A stretch of DNA of 64,000 nucleotides, from positions 372,001 to 436,000 of the forward strand of contig NAJO01000032.1 of assembly GCA_002077065.1 (NCBI GenBank), written 5' to 3'. Below the pieces are notes generated by a model. The model was not told the DNA's origin. It searched no databases and saw only the letters and a list, made by a program, of their open reading frames with translations. Below, piece by piece: positions 43,506-54,826 of the stretch. The position numbers and the translations under genes were made by a program. The stretch comes from Cryoendolithus antarcticus. Its lineage: Eukaryota > Ascomycota > Dothideomycetes > Cladosporiales > Cladosporiaceae. Within the stretch, counting starts at the first letter, position 1; each line of letters begins with the position of its first letter.

Positions 43506-44310
43506 CTATGCACTACTGCGCCCGGTCACATCGAAACGCTCGTGCTGCGCATTCTCGAGTTGCAACTGTGCCGTCTGGCGAGCAATTAGATCCTCGTCCA
43601 TCAGACCGTTGCCATGTTCCACTCCCTCAGGTGGCCCGTAGTCCGGCGGAAAGGTTGGGATCGACGGCACGCCAGGCTTCAGGTATAGGATCAGTCGGAA
43701 TGCGGTATTACCATTAAGATAGTAGCGATGCAGCCGTTTCGTCCTGATGAAGCCCAAGTTCTCGTAGATGCGGAGTGATGGCATGTTGTCGACTTCGGTT
43801 TCGAGTACGACCTGTTTGAATCAGTCGAACTCATGAATGCCGTTTGCAACTCCGAGGAACTCACTTCATCGGCTTCTTCGACGATCATCTTGTCGATCGC
43901 CATCTTGACCAGTTTCGTGGCGATTCCCTGCCCTCTGTGCTCCTTGCGAGTGGCCAGCATAGCGATATAGCCTCGCATGGGTCCTCCGCGGTGAGGCTCC
44001 AGCTTGCAAACGATAACGCCAACGAGAATGTCTTGATCGTCGAGAGCCTATTGCGTCGTTAGCTTTGCTATGTGACCCATCTTCGGATATAGATGCATAC
44101 CATGAAGCATAATTCACCCCATTGATAGAGGAAGTATCTGTACACGTAGATGCTATAAGGCTCAGATAAATCTTGGGAGATCAGCTGCCGAATGGCTGGT
44201 AGACATGGTGACTCCTTCTCGGACCCGTAGGAGACATATCGAAGACTCGTCTTTGACTTTGTCGACTCGGCTGGCTCGTTCGTCGCTGCAGACGCGTTGG
44301 TGCTGCTCAT
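43506..44310 (-). CDS. MAK3: NatC N-alpha-acetyltransferase catalytic subunit (MAK3/NAA30)
   Basis: Three exons, 44310-44101, 44047-43865 and 43811-43506, give 232 residues. [17 protein letters not shown] is nearly diagnostic of Mak3/Naa30. [18 protein letters not shown] contains the acetyl-CoA-binding RGQGIA loop, and [19 protein letters not shown] plus RLHRYYLNG complete the GNAT fold. NatC acetylates N-termini starting with Met followed by a hydrophobic residue, on ribosomes, together with Mak10 and Mak31. The first 25 residues and the last 45 are extra relative to the core. Both introns join in phase 0 with good GT..AG sites. Confidence 0.93.
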
Positions 44311-44638
44311 CGGATGGTTCTGGTACACGTATTGCTTCGCACCTCGTGATCCAGTCGGTCGATCATCTGCGCTGCACAACTCTCATGTACTGGATTCGAA
44401 AGTTTACCGCGACTCGGCTTGGTTTCATGGGTGGGATCAGGTTCGTGATGTTGGAGAAGTCTCTCTTTGCACATGCGAACGCATGTTACGCGCGAGAATG
44501 ACGTCGCAGCCAAAAAGTTGCTCCAAGAAACCGCGGCCCACTGCGGTTATTCGTTGCGATAACAGACGCGATAGCACAGACATCACGCGCATCACTCATG
44601 TCACTGTCTCTTTGCCTTCACCACCCACCTCGGTGACC
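44311..44638. other. Divergent intergenic region
   Basis: This 328-bp stretch separates MAK3 (minus) from LRO1 (plus) and should carry both promoters. Nothing else is seen. Confidence 0.5.
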
Positions 44639-46704
44639 ATGTCTGACCTTCGCCGCCGCATCTTCGGCGTGGGCTCCCCCGACAGCACACCGGCGAGCTC
44701 GCGCGAACCCTCCCCAGCGCCTCCACGTAAATACGATGGACCAAGCGAGTACAAGGTCGTGCCCGCTGCCCAGCTCAATAAGCTCGCAAAGTCGAAGAGG
44801 ACAGGCGGCGGGCTTAAGCGGCGCAATGCCTGGATGTTTGGCCTGGGAGGGCTCTTCGGAATTCTAATCGCTGTCTTGCTGGCTTCGCCAAACGGCAGTA
44901 TGGACAAGCTCGTGGAGTTAGCAGGCCTGCAGGACATGAGCCTAGATAGTCTCTTCGACGTGTTGCCTGCAGGAATGATCAAGGATGTGCAAAATCTGCA
45001 GGTAGGTCTCACTGCAGTCAGAGCACATGCCAAATTTTGGACTGATGTTGACGAAGGTAACTTTGCTTGCAGAGTCAAGAGAAGAAGCTAGTCGATTATG
45101 ATTCATTCTCTGTCGGGTTGCATGCTCGGAGTCAGGGGATTGAAGCTAAGCACCCGGTCATCATGATTCCTGGGGTCATCTCGACTGGACTGGAGAGCTG
45201 GGGCACTGAAGAGCAGTCGAGACAGTACTTTCGAAAGCGACTCTGGGGATCATGGAGTATGATGCGAGCACTGGTGCTGGACAAGGCAAGTTGGAAGCGG
45301 CACATCATGCTAGACAAGGCAACTGGGCTCGATCCGCCAGGTATCAAGCTCAGAGCTGCCCAAGGCTTCGATGCTGCAGACTTCTTCATCACCGGCTACT
45401 GGATCTGGAATAAGATCTTGGAGAACTTGGCGACGATCGGATATGATCCCACGAATGCGTTCACTGCAGCCTATGACTGGCGACTAAATTACATGAACCT
45501 CGAAATTCGGGACCAGTACTTCACACGCCTCAAGAACTATATCGAGCTTGCGAATAAAGTGAGCGGACTGAAGCCTGTTCTCCTCAGCCACAGTATGGGT
45601 AGTCAAGTGCTGTACTACTTCTTGCATTGGGTTGAGGCCGAGGGTTATGGAGGTGGTGGTCCATCATGGGTGAACGACCATGTCGAGGCTTGGATCAATA
45701 TCTCTGGCTGCATGCTTGGCGCCCTAAAGGATCTGCCAGCGGTGTTGTCTGGTGAGATGAAAGACACAGCCCAGCTCAACGCTTTCGCAGTATATGGACT
45801 CGAAAGATTCCTGAGCCGCCAAGAACGCGCCGACATCTTCCGCGCAATGCCTGGCATGAGCAGTATGCTGCCAATCGGTGGTGATGAAGTCTGGGGCAAC
45901 AGTACCTGGGCGCCAGACGACAAGCCAGGGCAGAATATCACGTTCGGCAATTTCCTGAAGTTCAGGAAACCTGACACAAATCTCACTGAAGACCCCGGCA
46001 ACTTGACGGTCAGCCAAGCACTGCCATACCTCTGGGATCACACGGACGACTGGTATTCGGATGCTGTGCGGCATGCCTACAGCCAAGGCGTAGCACATAC
46101 TCGCAAAGAAGTAGAAGCCAACCAGAAGATCCCCCGACATTGGGTAAATCCACTCGAATCGCGCTTGCCTCTCGCGCCGGACATGAAGATTTACTGTTTC
46201 TACGGCGTCGGTAAACCCACTGAGCGAGCATACTTCTATCGTGAAGAAGTTGACTCGCAGAATCGCACTATGGCTGCAATAGGTAGACACCTCATCCTTT
46301 ATCGTCCTGGGGCTTTGGCGAATACTCGCTGACACACCTTGACAGATACCACCATCACCAACGCTAACCTCTCCATCGACCACGGCGTCGTCATGGGCGA
46401 AGGCGACGGCACTGTCAACCTCCTTTCCACAGGATACATGTGCAATCGTGGCTGGAAGATCCCGCGCTACAATCCGGCCAACATTTCTGTCAAGGTGCAC
46501 GAAATGCGACATGAGCCCGACCGCTTCAGTCCAAGAGGCGGGCCGAACACTGGCGACCACGTTGATATTCTGGGACGAAGCTCGCTCAATGATCTGATAC
46601 TTCGGATCGCAGGTGGGCGTGGAGAGATGGTGGAGGAGGTTGTGTACAGTGACATTAGGGAGTATGCCGGCAAGGTGAAGATTTATGATGAGGATGAAGC
46701 GTGA
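44639..46704 (+). CDS. LRO1: Phospholipid:diacylglycerol acyltransferase (LRO1/PDAT)
   Basis: Three exons, 44639-45001, 45073-46282 and 46346-46704, give 643 residues. A basic N-terminus leads to one membrane span at about residues 64-83 (AWMFGLGGLFGILIAVLLAS), so the protein is a type II ER membrane protein. The LCAT-like domain shows HPVIMIPGVISTGLESWG, AAYDWRLNYMNLE, the lipase motif LLSHSMGSQV with the nucleophilic Ser, and in exon 3 VMGEGDGTVNLLSTGYMC with the catalytic Asp, then HVDILG with the His. It moves an acyl chain from a phospholipid to diacylglycerol, making triacylglycerol. Length and order match fungal Lro1. Both introns have standard sites and phases. Confidence 0.96.
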
Positions 46705-47864
46705 GACATTACATGGCTACGGCTATGCTTGATGAGAGGCGTCGCAACGGAGGTCCTACATTTTCGTGGCGCTGGCTGGTATGAATGTACGTAATAGTCT
46801 CCCTACTCATAGGCTGTCGAGGCTGCTAAATGATGAAGCAGACGCTTGCCATGCGCGACCTTCATGCGACGTCACATTAGATACATAGGCGCAGCTGCAC
46901 CTCTTCGTCCTTACTTCACTCTCGTCATCAACCTGAAAGCCGTGGTTTCTCTTGTGGAGCAAAGAGAGAGACGATACACTGCTTCGAATAGGCCCACGAG
47001 GACTTCAGTTCATTCGCCAATTTGCAATCGCCAACAGCAGGAGAACATCGAAGCAAAGTACAAACAAAACAGAATCGCGGCCTCCTTGATAATATACGTA
47101 AGGTTGGGCGACGCAGGTCGCTGATCTGGCGACTCAACGTAAAGCCATCACCACTACAGCTCAGCCCGATTCGCCGATGCGACGACGCGACACCAACGGC
47201 CGTCTACACGTCGGGAAGATACACACATACACACTATCCGACACGCGCGAGATCTGCGACGCAAGACTCTTGAGCCGTTTGCGTTAATTTGCGTGGTCGA
47301 AAATCCCTCAGCGTGGACGCCAGCCAATCATAACGCTTGGCGTCGCGTGCAACGACACGTGAAGTCAGAAAGTGTATTGCCAGCCCTGCAGCGTGCTACA
47401 ACGGCGGCGACCTAGACGAATGCGATGTGAGAAAGCGGTAGGTGACTTTTTCTGATGGCGCAGCATGAGTGGAGACGCAGGTAAATGTAACTTGGTTCTT
47501 TGGCAAAGCTTCACCTCTTGCTTTCTTCTCAAGTTTTGTTTTGTGTCTTCTTACTTTGCTGCATTCCTCGTTGCTACACACAATCTGTAAAGAGTCAACA
47601 CACTTCCAACTAGCACGTATTCGCTGCGCGACAAAGCACGTGCGCCACCTATTGGCTGGTCTTGGTGGTACAGTGGTGGGCGGAAGTGACGACCAGGCGG
47701 AATCATCCGTCCGTGAACTACCTACAGCTCCAGACCGAGGTTTCACATCGCCAGGTCTCGAGACCTCGACGGTAAATCACAGAGCGTGAGCCAGCTACGA
47801 CCCACGATTTTGCGGCGCCACCCAGTACCATCCAGCGCCCTTCGTGGCAGCTCACACCGCCATC
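46705..47864. other. Intergenic with CT-rich promoter tract
   Basis: This 1,160-bp stretch lies between LRO1 and the HAK gene, both on plus. Open frames here have no family features. A pyrimidine-rich stretch near 47506-47577 looks like a fungal core promoter or leader for the HAK gene. Confidence 0.5.
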
Positions 47865-50369
47865 ATGGCCTCCACGGGCATCCACTTCGACGACGACGCG
47901 ATTCGACCTACAAGAACCCTTTCCCGCGATCACACAGCCACAGGCACCGACACAGACCGAGGCATAGTCTTCTCCCGCACCATCACACCCGACCAGCGTT
48001 CCCACATACGCTCTCTCTCCCGCGGCCTCCGCCGCTCGTCCCGCTCGAACCTCGAAGACGACCCCGAGACTGCCGGGCTCCCGACAGATCACCGCGTGAA
48101 GCAGACGTTCAAGGGGAAGCAGCTACTATACCTCGCTTACCAGAGCATCGGAGTCATCTACGGCGATATAGGAACTTCGCCGCTATATGTCTTCTCGAGC
48201 ACTTTTAGCGGGCCGCCTGTGCGGGAAGATGTCATTGGAATCTTGTCCCTCGTCATCTGGAGTCTGCTGATGATGGTGACGCTGAAGTATGTGGTCATTG
48301 TCTTGCATGCGGACAATGAGGGTGAAGGAGGAACTTTCAGCTGTTACTCGCTGCTTTCGAGGTACGCGCGGATCGCTAACATCGATCCGAAAGAGCGCAC
48401 GATCCGGATCCAACGGATGAAGACAGGGGAGATGCCTGGCGGGAACCACAAGATACGGACGTTCATCGAGAAGAGCAAGGTTGCGAGGGGCCTGTTGAAG
48501 ATCATTGGGGTGTTTGCAGTGAGCATGGTCATGTCTGATGGCGTTCTTACGCCTGCGCAGAGTATTCTAGGCGCGTATCAAGGATTGAACGTGGCTACGA
48601 CGGTTACGAGCTCGACGGTCGTGGGTGCTACATGTGGCACGCTGGTAGTGCTGTTCTTGTTACAGCCTTTTGGGACAACAAAGTTGGCGAGCACGTTTGC
48701 GCCGATCGTGATAATCTGGCTGGGACTTACAGGTGGCATGGGAATCTACAACTTGATCATGCACGACTATGCGGTTCTCAAAGCTTTCAATCCAGCCGAA
48801 GGGTTCATGTTCTTGATCCGACACAAAGAGGAGGGCTGGCACAGACTCGGAGGTGTACTGCTGGCTTTCACTGGCGTGGAAGCGCTGTTTGCCGACCTGG
48901 GAGCATTCTCAATGCGCGCAATCCAAATCAGCTGGCTTGGCTGGTGTCTACCAATGCTGCTATTGACCTATGCGGGCCAAGCAGCGTACATCAGTCGTTT
49001 TCCAGATGCATACGCCTACCCGGTGTACAGTACCGCACCACCAGGCATGCTCATTCCCTCGATTATCTTCGCAGTACTAGCGGCGATCGTCGCCTCGCAA
49101 GCCATCATCACCGCGACCTTCCAGCTAATTGCCCAGATCACGAAGCTCAGCTACTTTCCGGCGATCAAAGTCATCCACACCTCGAAAGTTTACCACAATC
49201 AGCTTTACGTTCCGATCGCCAATTGGCTCCTCATGATAGGCACGATCATCGTTACCGCAGTCTACAACAACACCACCTCTCTCGGAAATGCGTACGGAGT
49301 CTGTGTCATCTTCGTCACATTCTTCGACACAATCATGGTCACACTGGTGGCTCTGATTGTCTGGCTGAAGCCATGGTATCTTGTCATCTTGCCAGCACTG
49401 ACAATCTTGTGCATGGACGGCGCGTTTCTCTCCTCCGCACTACTAAAAGTACCAGACGGCGCCTGGTTCACCATTGCCCTCGCCTCTGTCCTGGCGTCGG
49501 TCTTCATTCTTTGGCGATTCGGCAAGGAACAGCAGTGGCACGCCGAAGCCGAGGACCGCCTGCCTACTTCGCAATTTATCAAGCAAGATACCGATGGAGA
49601 GTACAGACTCGTGCAGTACGGCCACGAGGTTTTGGCTACCAATAAGGGATTTGGCATCTTCTTCGACAAGATTGGTGATAAGACGCCTGTAGTGTTCTCG
49701 CAGTTCATTGGCAAGCTAGCCACGAAGACAGATGTGATCGTGTTCCTCCATATGAGGGCTGTGGAGACGCCGACAGTGGAACCGGATGAGAGGTACTTCG
49801 TGCAAGAGCTGAACCTGCCGAATTGCTATCGTTTGGTCGTCAGGCATGGATACGTAAGTCATGCTGCGAGGTATGCATTCTTCTGAATCTCTTACTGACA
49901 GTATGTGCAGATGGATGCCATAGTTACAGCTGACCTCGCCTCGATCATCTTCAAAGAACTGCGCGAGTATATCATCCGACGCCATGCTGACCGCAACGGC
50001 GGTGCTCGCGATGGTCACACGATACTCTCACCTCAACTCTCGGAGAAGCTCGATCGAGACGCCATCGACAAGCCACGTCCAGATCAGACCATCTCAAGCC
50101 AGAAACACTCATTCGCGACCGACTCGCCCAGTACTCACGAAGGCGAGACTCTACCCTCCGATCTTGCGTATATTGAGAATGCGTACGATCATCGAGTGTT
50201 GTATGTGATTGGGAAGGAAGAGATGAAGATCCGCACCGACTCGCCATTCTGGCGAAAGGTCCTACTGAGTGCATTCCTGTTTGTGAGACACAATAGCAGA
50301 AGCAAGATGGCGAACTTGAAAGTGCCTACTGAGAGGCTAGTAGAGATTGGGTTCCTGAAGGAGATATGA
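47865..50369 (+). CDS. HAK1: HAK-family high-affinity potassium transporter
   Basis: Two exons, 47865-49853 and 49911-50369, give 815 residues. The start is the ATG in GCCATCATGG; the open frame only extends upstream through GTG. The KUP/HAK signature near the first helix, YQSIGVIYGDIGTSPLYVF, is intact. VSMVMSDGVLTPAQSI and LLAFTGVEALFADLGAFS are further family blocks, and about twelve membrane helices can be traced to about residue 550. The last 250 residues are cytosolic, with GFGIFFDK and the NLPNCYRLVVRHGY block just before the intron. It carries K+ into the cell, probably with H+, at the plasma membrane. Fungal HAK genes are often induced by K+ starvation; no direct evidence here. Confidence 0.96.
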
Positions 50370-50826
50370 ATTGTTCCACTGTATAAATCACCGAATAGAT
50401 GTGCACATACCCTAATCACGAACGGTTGTGCACGGCAATCGCATATCCGAGTACCGCCTCGTATAATACGCAACAGTCCATTTGGTCAACGAAGACTACG
50501 CATACACACTGCTAGAACGAGGATCCGAACCAAAGCTGACATGTGATCTCCACCTCGTTCAAGTAACGTTCGTATGCCTCGGCCTCGCATCGCGTTCCCA
50601 TTGGTTACACAAGGTCAGAAATTCGCACTACCAAGCAATCGGTTAACAGACTTCCTTCAGTCCCTTACTCAAGTACTCTGCACGCGATCCACATGGGGTA
50701 TGTCGCGTGTGGGGTGATGCGGGCGGCGGTCCCTCGTCCGTAGTAAGACGGAAGGTATAAGTATACGTTTCTACCTTTCCTCTGTGTTGTCGATCGCTTC
50801 TGGTATTCCTTGTCTGGTCGGGCAAG
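50370..50826. other. Intergenic, no gene seen
   Basis: This 457-bp stretch lies between the HAK gene and the P450 gene, both on plus. It should contain the P450 promoter. Confidence 0.5.
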
Positions 50827-52513
50827 ATGGCGCTCATTCACATTCTGGACCGGATCGCGTCGCCAACGGTATCTTATGCCCTACTGGCGCTCGCGGCGTG
50901 GCAGTTTAATACGTACTCGAAGACCTGGACATATAGCTCCCTACTGGTTCTCTCCGTATTCTTTGTCAAGACAGTCGCCACCGCAATCATCAAAGAGAAT
51001 AAGCTGAACAAATTGGGCTCTCGAGCGCCTTCGCTCCGGACATGGACGCCTTTCAACGTCCTGTTCATCATCAAGGCCATCTATCTGGTCGTAAACCACC
51101 GTGCCCATGAGTTCTGGTGGGGCAACTTTACCGCTGCTAGCGAAGGTCGCAAGGAGGCGCAATGGACTGTTGAGACCATAGCCATGGGAGACCGCCTAGT
51201 GCTGACGGCTGACGATGAAAATATGAAGGCTATCTTGGCAACGCAATTTGGCAGCTATGGGAAGGGACCGCAGTTCCGGAAGGAGTGGAAAGACTTCCTT
51301 GGGCTGAGTGTGTCGTTCTGATGGCCGCTGCTCATGATGTGTTGCTGACCGAGTCGCAGGCATCTTCACTACAGACGGCGAACTATGGCATGACGCTCGG
51401 CAGCTGTTGAGACCACAGTTCATCAAGGACCGAGTATCGGATTTACAAACTTTCGAGGCGCACGTGCAAGTCCTACTACCTTTACTTGCTGGGTCCGGTA
51501 ACGGTGCCACAGTGCGAGCCGACGATCTGTTCTTCCGCTACACTCTCGACGCCGCAACAGACTTCCTGCTCGGTGGTAGCGTGAACAGTCTTCACCAACC
51601 CAACAGCGATTTTGCCGAAGCCTTCACCACTGTCCAACACGTCCAAGGCCTGATAGCTCGAGCTGGCCCACTCCAAGGTCTTGTACCGAAGAAGAAATTC
51701 AAGGCTGGGTTGAAGGTTCTGAACACCTTCATTGACAAGTACATCGATCAAGCTCTTGCGCTGTCGCCAGAGGAGCTCGAGAAACGCACCAAGTCCGACG
51801 AAGGCTACACTTTCCTCCACGCCATCGCCTCATATACCCGCAACCGCGCAGTCCTCCGCGACCAAATCGTCGCAGTCCTATTAGCCGGTCGGGATACCAC
51901 CGCCGTAACGCTCTCATGGCTCTTCTACGAACTCAGCAAGAACCCCAAAGTGGTCTCGAAACTCCGGCAAGAAATCTCCACACACGTTGGCCTGTCCACG
52001 GACAGGACGCCTTCTTACTCGGATCTGAAGAACATGCGCTACCTGCAACACACCCTCAACGAGATCCTCCGCCTGTACCCAGTAGTCCCTTACAATGTCC
52101 GCGTAGCCCTCGAAGACACCACGCTCCCCCACGGCGGCGGCCCAGACGGCTCCGAACCCATCGCCGTCCTGAAGGACACTCCCGTCGGCTACAGCACACT
52201 CGTCATGCAACGGCGGCCAGACGTCTACCCCGCCGCCTCCGCCGATTTCCCGCACTACCTCGAATTCGTTCCCGAGCGCTGGGACACTTGGCAGCCGAAG
52301 CACTGGCAATACGTGCCTTTCAACGGCGGGCCGAGGATTTGTATCGGCCAGCAATTCGCGCTCACGGAGATGGCGTATACGGTTGTGAGAATTCTGCAGA
52401 GGTTTGAGAGGATTGAGGAGAGAGGTGATGGGTTCCCGGGGATGAGGACGGATATTGTGTTGCAGCCGGCGAAGGGAGTGTATGTTGCTTTCTTTGAGGG
52501 AGAGAAGGCGTAG
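50827..52513 (+). CDS. Cytochrome P450 (CYP52-like)
   Basis: Two exons, 50827-51307 and 51360-52513, give 544 residues. One N-terminal membrane span precedes the globular part, fitting ER anchoring. The I-helix oxygen motif is LLAGRDTTAVTLSW, the K-helix ExxR is in NEILRLYP, and the heme loop is FNGGPRICIGQQFALTE with the Cys ligand. The I-helix sequence, the FTTDGELWHDARQLLRP stretch after the intron and the R-P-Q-F order resemble the CYP52/CYP539 group that hydroxylates fatty acids and alkanes. The substrate is inferred only by likeness. It converges on the PRISE-like reductase gene, 102 bp between the stops. Confidence 0.93.
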
Positions 52514-52615
52514 GAGTGAGTCGACGAAGGGATGTCACCCAATATGGCTTAACGAGGCGCATACGAGATGATCTTACGTGGAAATTTTGGCACATATGAC
52601 TTTACTATAGGGCTC

Positions 52616-54031
52616 TCAGATCAGTGGGTTCGCCTTTTCCACCACCATCGGCGGCAACATCCCAATCTTCTGGAACTCCCCATATGCCAGGAACAGACTC
52701 TCCAGCGTATCCACATGACCCGTCCACCCGAAATGTCTCGCCTTGTTCGAACTGATCTGCAGCACCCTGGCCCACGCAACCGCTTCCCCGAAGGCGAAAT
52801 TCGCCTTAATATCCTCGAAAAGATTGTGCGTCACCCCCTTTTCATTCATGATCTCCTTCCACGCCGCTTGATTTTCTGCCTTACCCGCCCACTGCGAGAG
52901 CGTGAAGCTGAAGCGCGGTTTCAGTGGGGGACCGTAGTCGAGGGGCGTGGGCACTTCCCCCGGATCGATGGTTGTCAGTTTGCTCTCGTCCAACTCTGGG
53001 TCAGAACCCGCTTCGGCGCCGTACCATCGCGCCAGCTCCGGCCATAGGCGGTTGTTCGGTAGCAGGGAATCGTCAATGGCATTGAAAGTCTGGTTGGCGC
53101 ACTTCTCCTCTAGTACTGCCCATTCGCTCAGGTAGCCTGTGAGTTTCGCGGAGGAGTGTGTGTTGACACCGAGCCAGGAGTCGTAGTCGCCGGGGAAGTG
53201 GAGAGGTTCCTTCTTGTGGGCTTGCACGGCGGCGTAGACGGCTAGGGGGCGCAAGGCGTTCATGGCCGCGTTATTGACGGCACCTATGATCCAGGCGGGG
53301 GTGATGACGTTCCATTTGGTCTTTCGGTGGTCTTTGCAGTACTGCCAGAGGATATCTTCCTGACTGCGCGCCTGTCAATTTCTTGATGTAGTGTACTGGG
53401 GTTGCAGAGTGCTTACGGGTAGTAGAAAATTCGCTCAAACTTGGTGATACGCGGATCGGACTCGACGTGTGGTGTGCGTGCAGGCCCTAGATGCACGCCA
53501 TATGTCTTCGCCCCAGTCTGGAGCAGGAAGCGCGATGGCGCAATGCCCGCCTGTGGAAGAGCGTTGATGAAGTTCCGAAGAAGCGCAGCTGCCCTCCTGT
53601 CAGCTCTACTGCTATGTAAAATACGCCGCCATACGCGTAGACTCACAGTTCACCTCCACCATTGTCTCAGCAGAAGCTTGCTTCGGCTGCGCGTACGAGT
53701 AGAAGAAGACGACATCAGCCGTGACGCTCTTCTCCTTCAATAACCTTGCAATGTCCTCCGGCGAGCTCAAGAAATCCAGCGCTATGTGCTCGACTCTCGC
53801 GCGCTGTCCCGCAGGGAGCAGGGCCATCATCTCCTCCGGCGGAGGACGACGAGACGCAGCCCAGACTTTTCTCCAGCGCTGCGGCGACTCAAGGAGCACG
53901 CGCATGGTATGGAAGCCAGAGATGCCATTGGCGCCGGTCACTATGGCCGTGAGGTCTTTGATGTCGGGGGAGAAAGTGGGGAGGGACTTGAATATGCCTT
54001 TATTTTGTAGTGGGAAGTTGGAGGAAGACAT
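52616..54031 (-). CDS. PRISE-family / SDR-type reductase
   Basis: Three exons, 54031-53647, 53588-53417 and 53363-52616, give 434 residues. The extended SDR NAD(P)-binding loop is TAIVTGANGISGFHTMRVLL, followed by VWAASRRPPPEE, the NADP ribose-binding arginine region. ALLRNFINALPQ, FLLQTGAKTYGVHLG and FYYPQEDILW continue the pattern of progesterone 5-beta-reductase / iridoid synthase-like (PRISE) enzymes, with the Lys of KTYG and the Tyr of FYYPQED in place. These enzymes reduce enone double bonds. Splice choices at both introns were set by family motifs. Whether it works with the neighbouring P450 is a guess. Confidence 0.87.
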
Positions 54032-54826
54032 GATGACGAGGGTGTCGTCTACTGTTGCAAGTGATGAAATGAGACAAGTAAAGATATACTAATATTCATG
54101 CAGGACGTGAAGTGTCTCGAGATCGTTGTCGTCGAGCTTGGTCACGTTCCAAATGTTCAAGCAACCACACCACTCGAGCTTGGTCATCGTTCCACCATAT
54201 GCCTTGTAGACCACCCCTAGCTTGATTATCAGTCCACTGCGTTCACATTAGTGATCTCCGTGCGCAGGCATTCATTTGCATTGGCAGTCCTTGCTATTGC
54301 CGAACAGCATGGCGAGGGTGAATCGTGCGGTACAATTGCGGACCTCGATCGCTAGTGGCGAGTCAGCACGTCTGATTGTAGATGATTATTGGGTGATAGC
54401 ACGATGGGTGGACGACGTGGTCTGTCTTCTGATGACAGTGCAGTAGGTATTAGCGATATGCAGTGCAGCGCATTTGGAAGTTTGAGCTGACTAGACTGCT
54501 GAGTCATTTCTCGCGTCACGTGAAAGACACATCCACACATCCCCTGGAGTCACTTCCAAGCCGAGATGCATGATTACCCTCCCATTGTCTCGTGGAAGAC
54601 GTACTGACTGAATGGCAACTGCAGCTATACAGACAGAAGCTCAAGCAGCAGCTGTATGTAGCCGAGCTATGTGGAGATCGAGCGGAGCTGGCGAAGACTT
54701 TGTAGTGAAAACCGTGTATTGATACCTTACCATCGGGGTCCTGACAGCGTTGTCATAGTCGTGAGTAGTGAGGGCAACAATCCGTGTTGAGCCTGAGCAC
54801 TAGATAGATCAGATCGGTGGGACGCT
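54032..54826. other. Intergenic, no gene seen
   Basis: This 795-bp stretch lies between the start of the PRISE-like gene and the stop of the NCS1 permease gene, both minus. It should hold the PRISE-like promoter. Confidence 0.5.

Noticed and set aside
50827..54031. A secondary-metabolite gene cluster around the P450
   Set aside because: No polyketide synthase, peptide synthetase, terpene synthase or cluster regulator is found in the flanking sequence; neighbours are a potassium transporter and a nucleobase-type permease.
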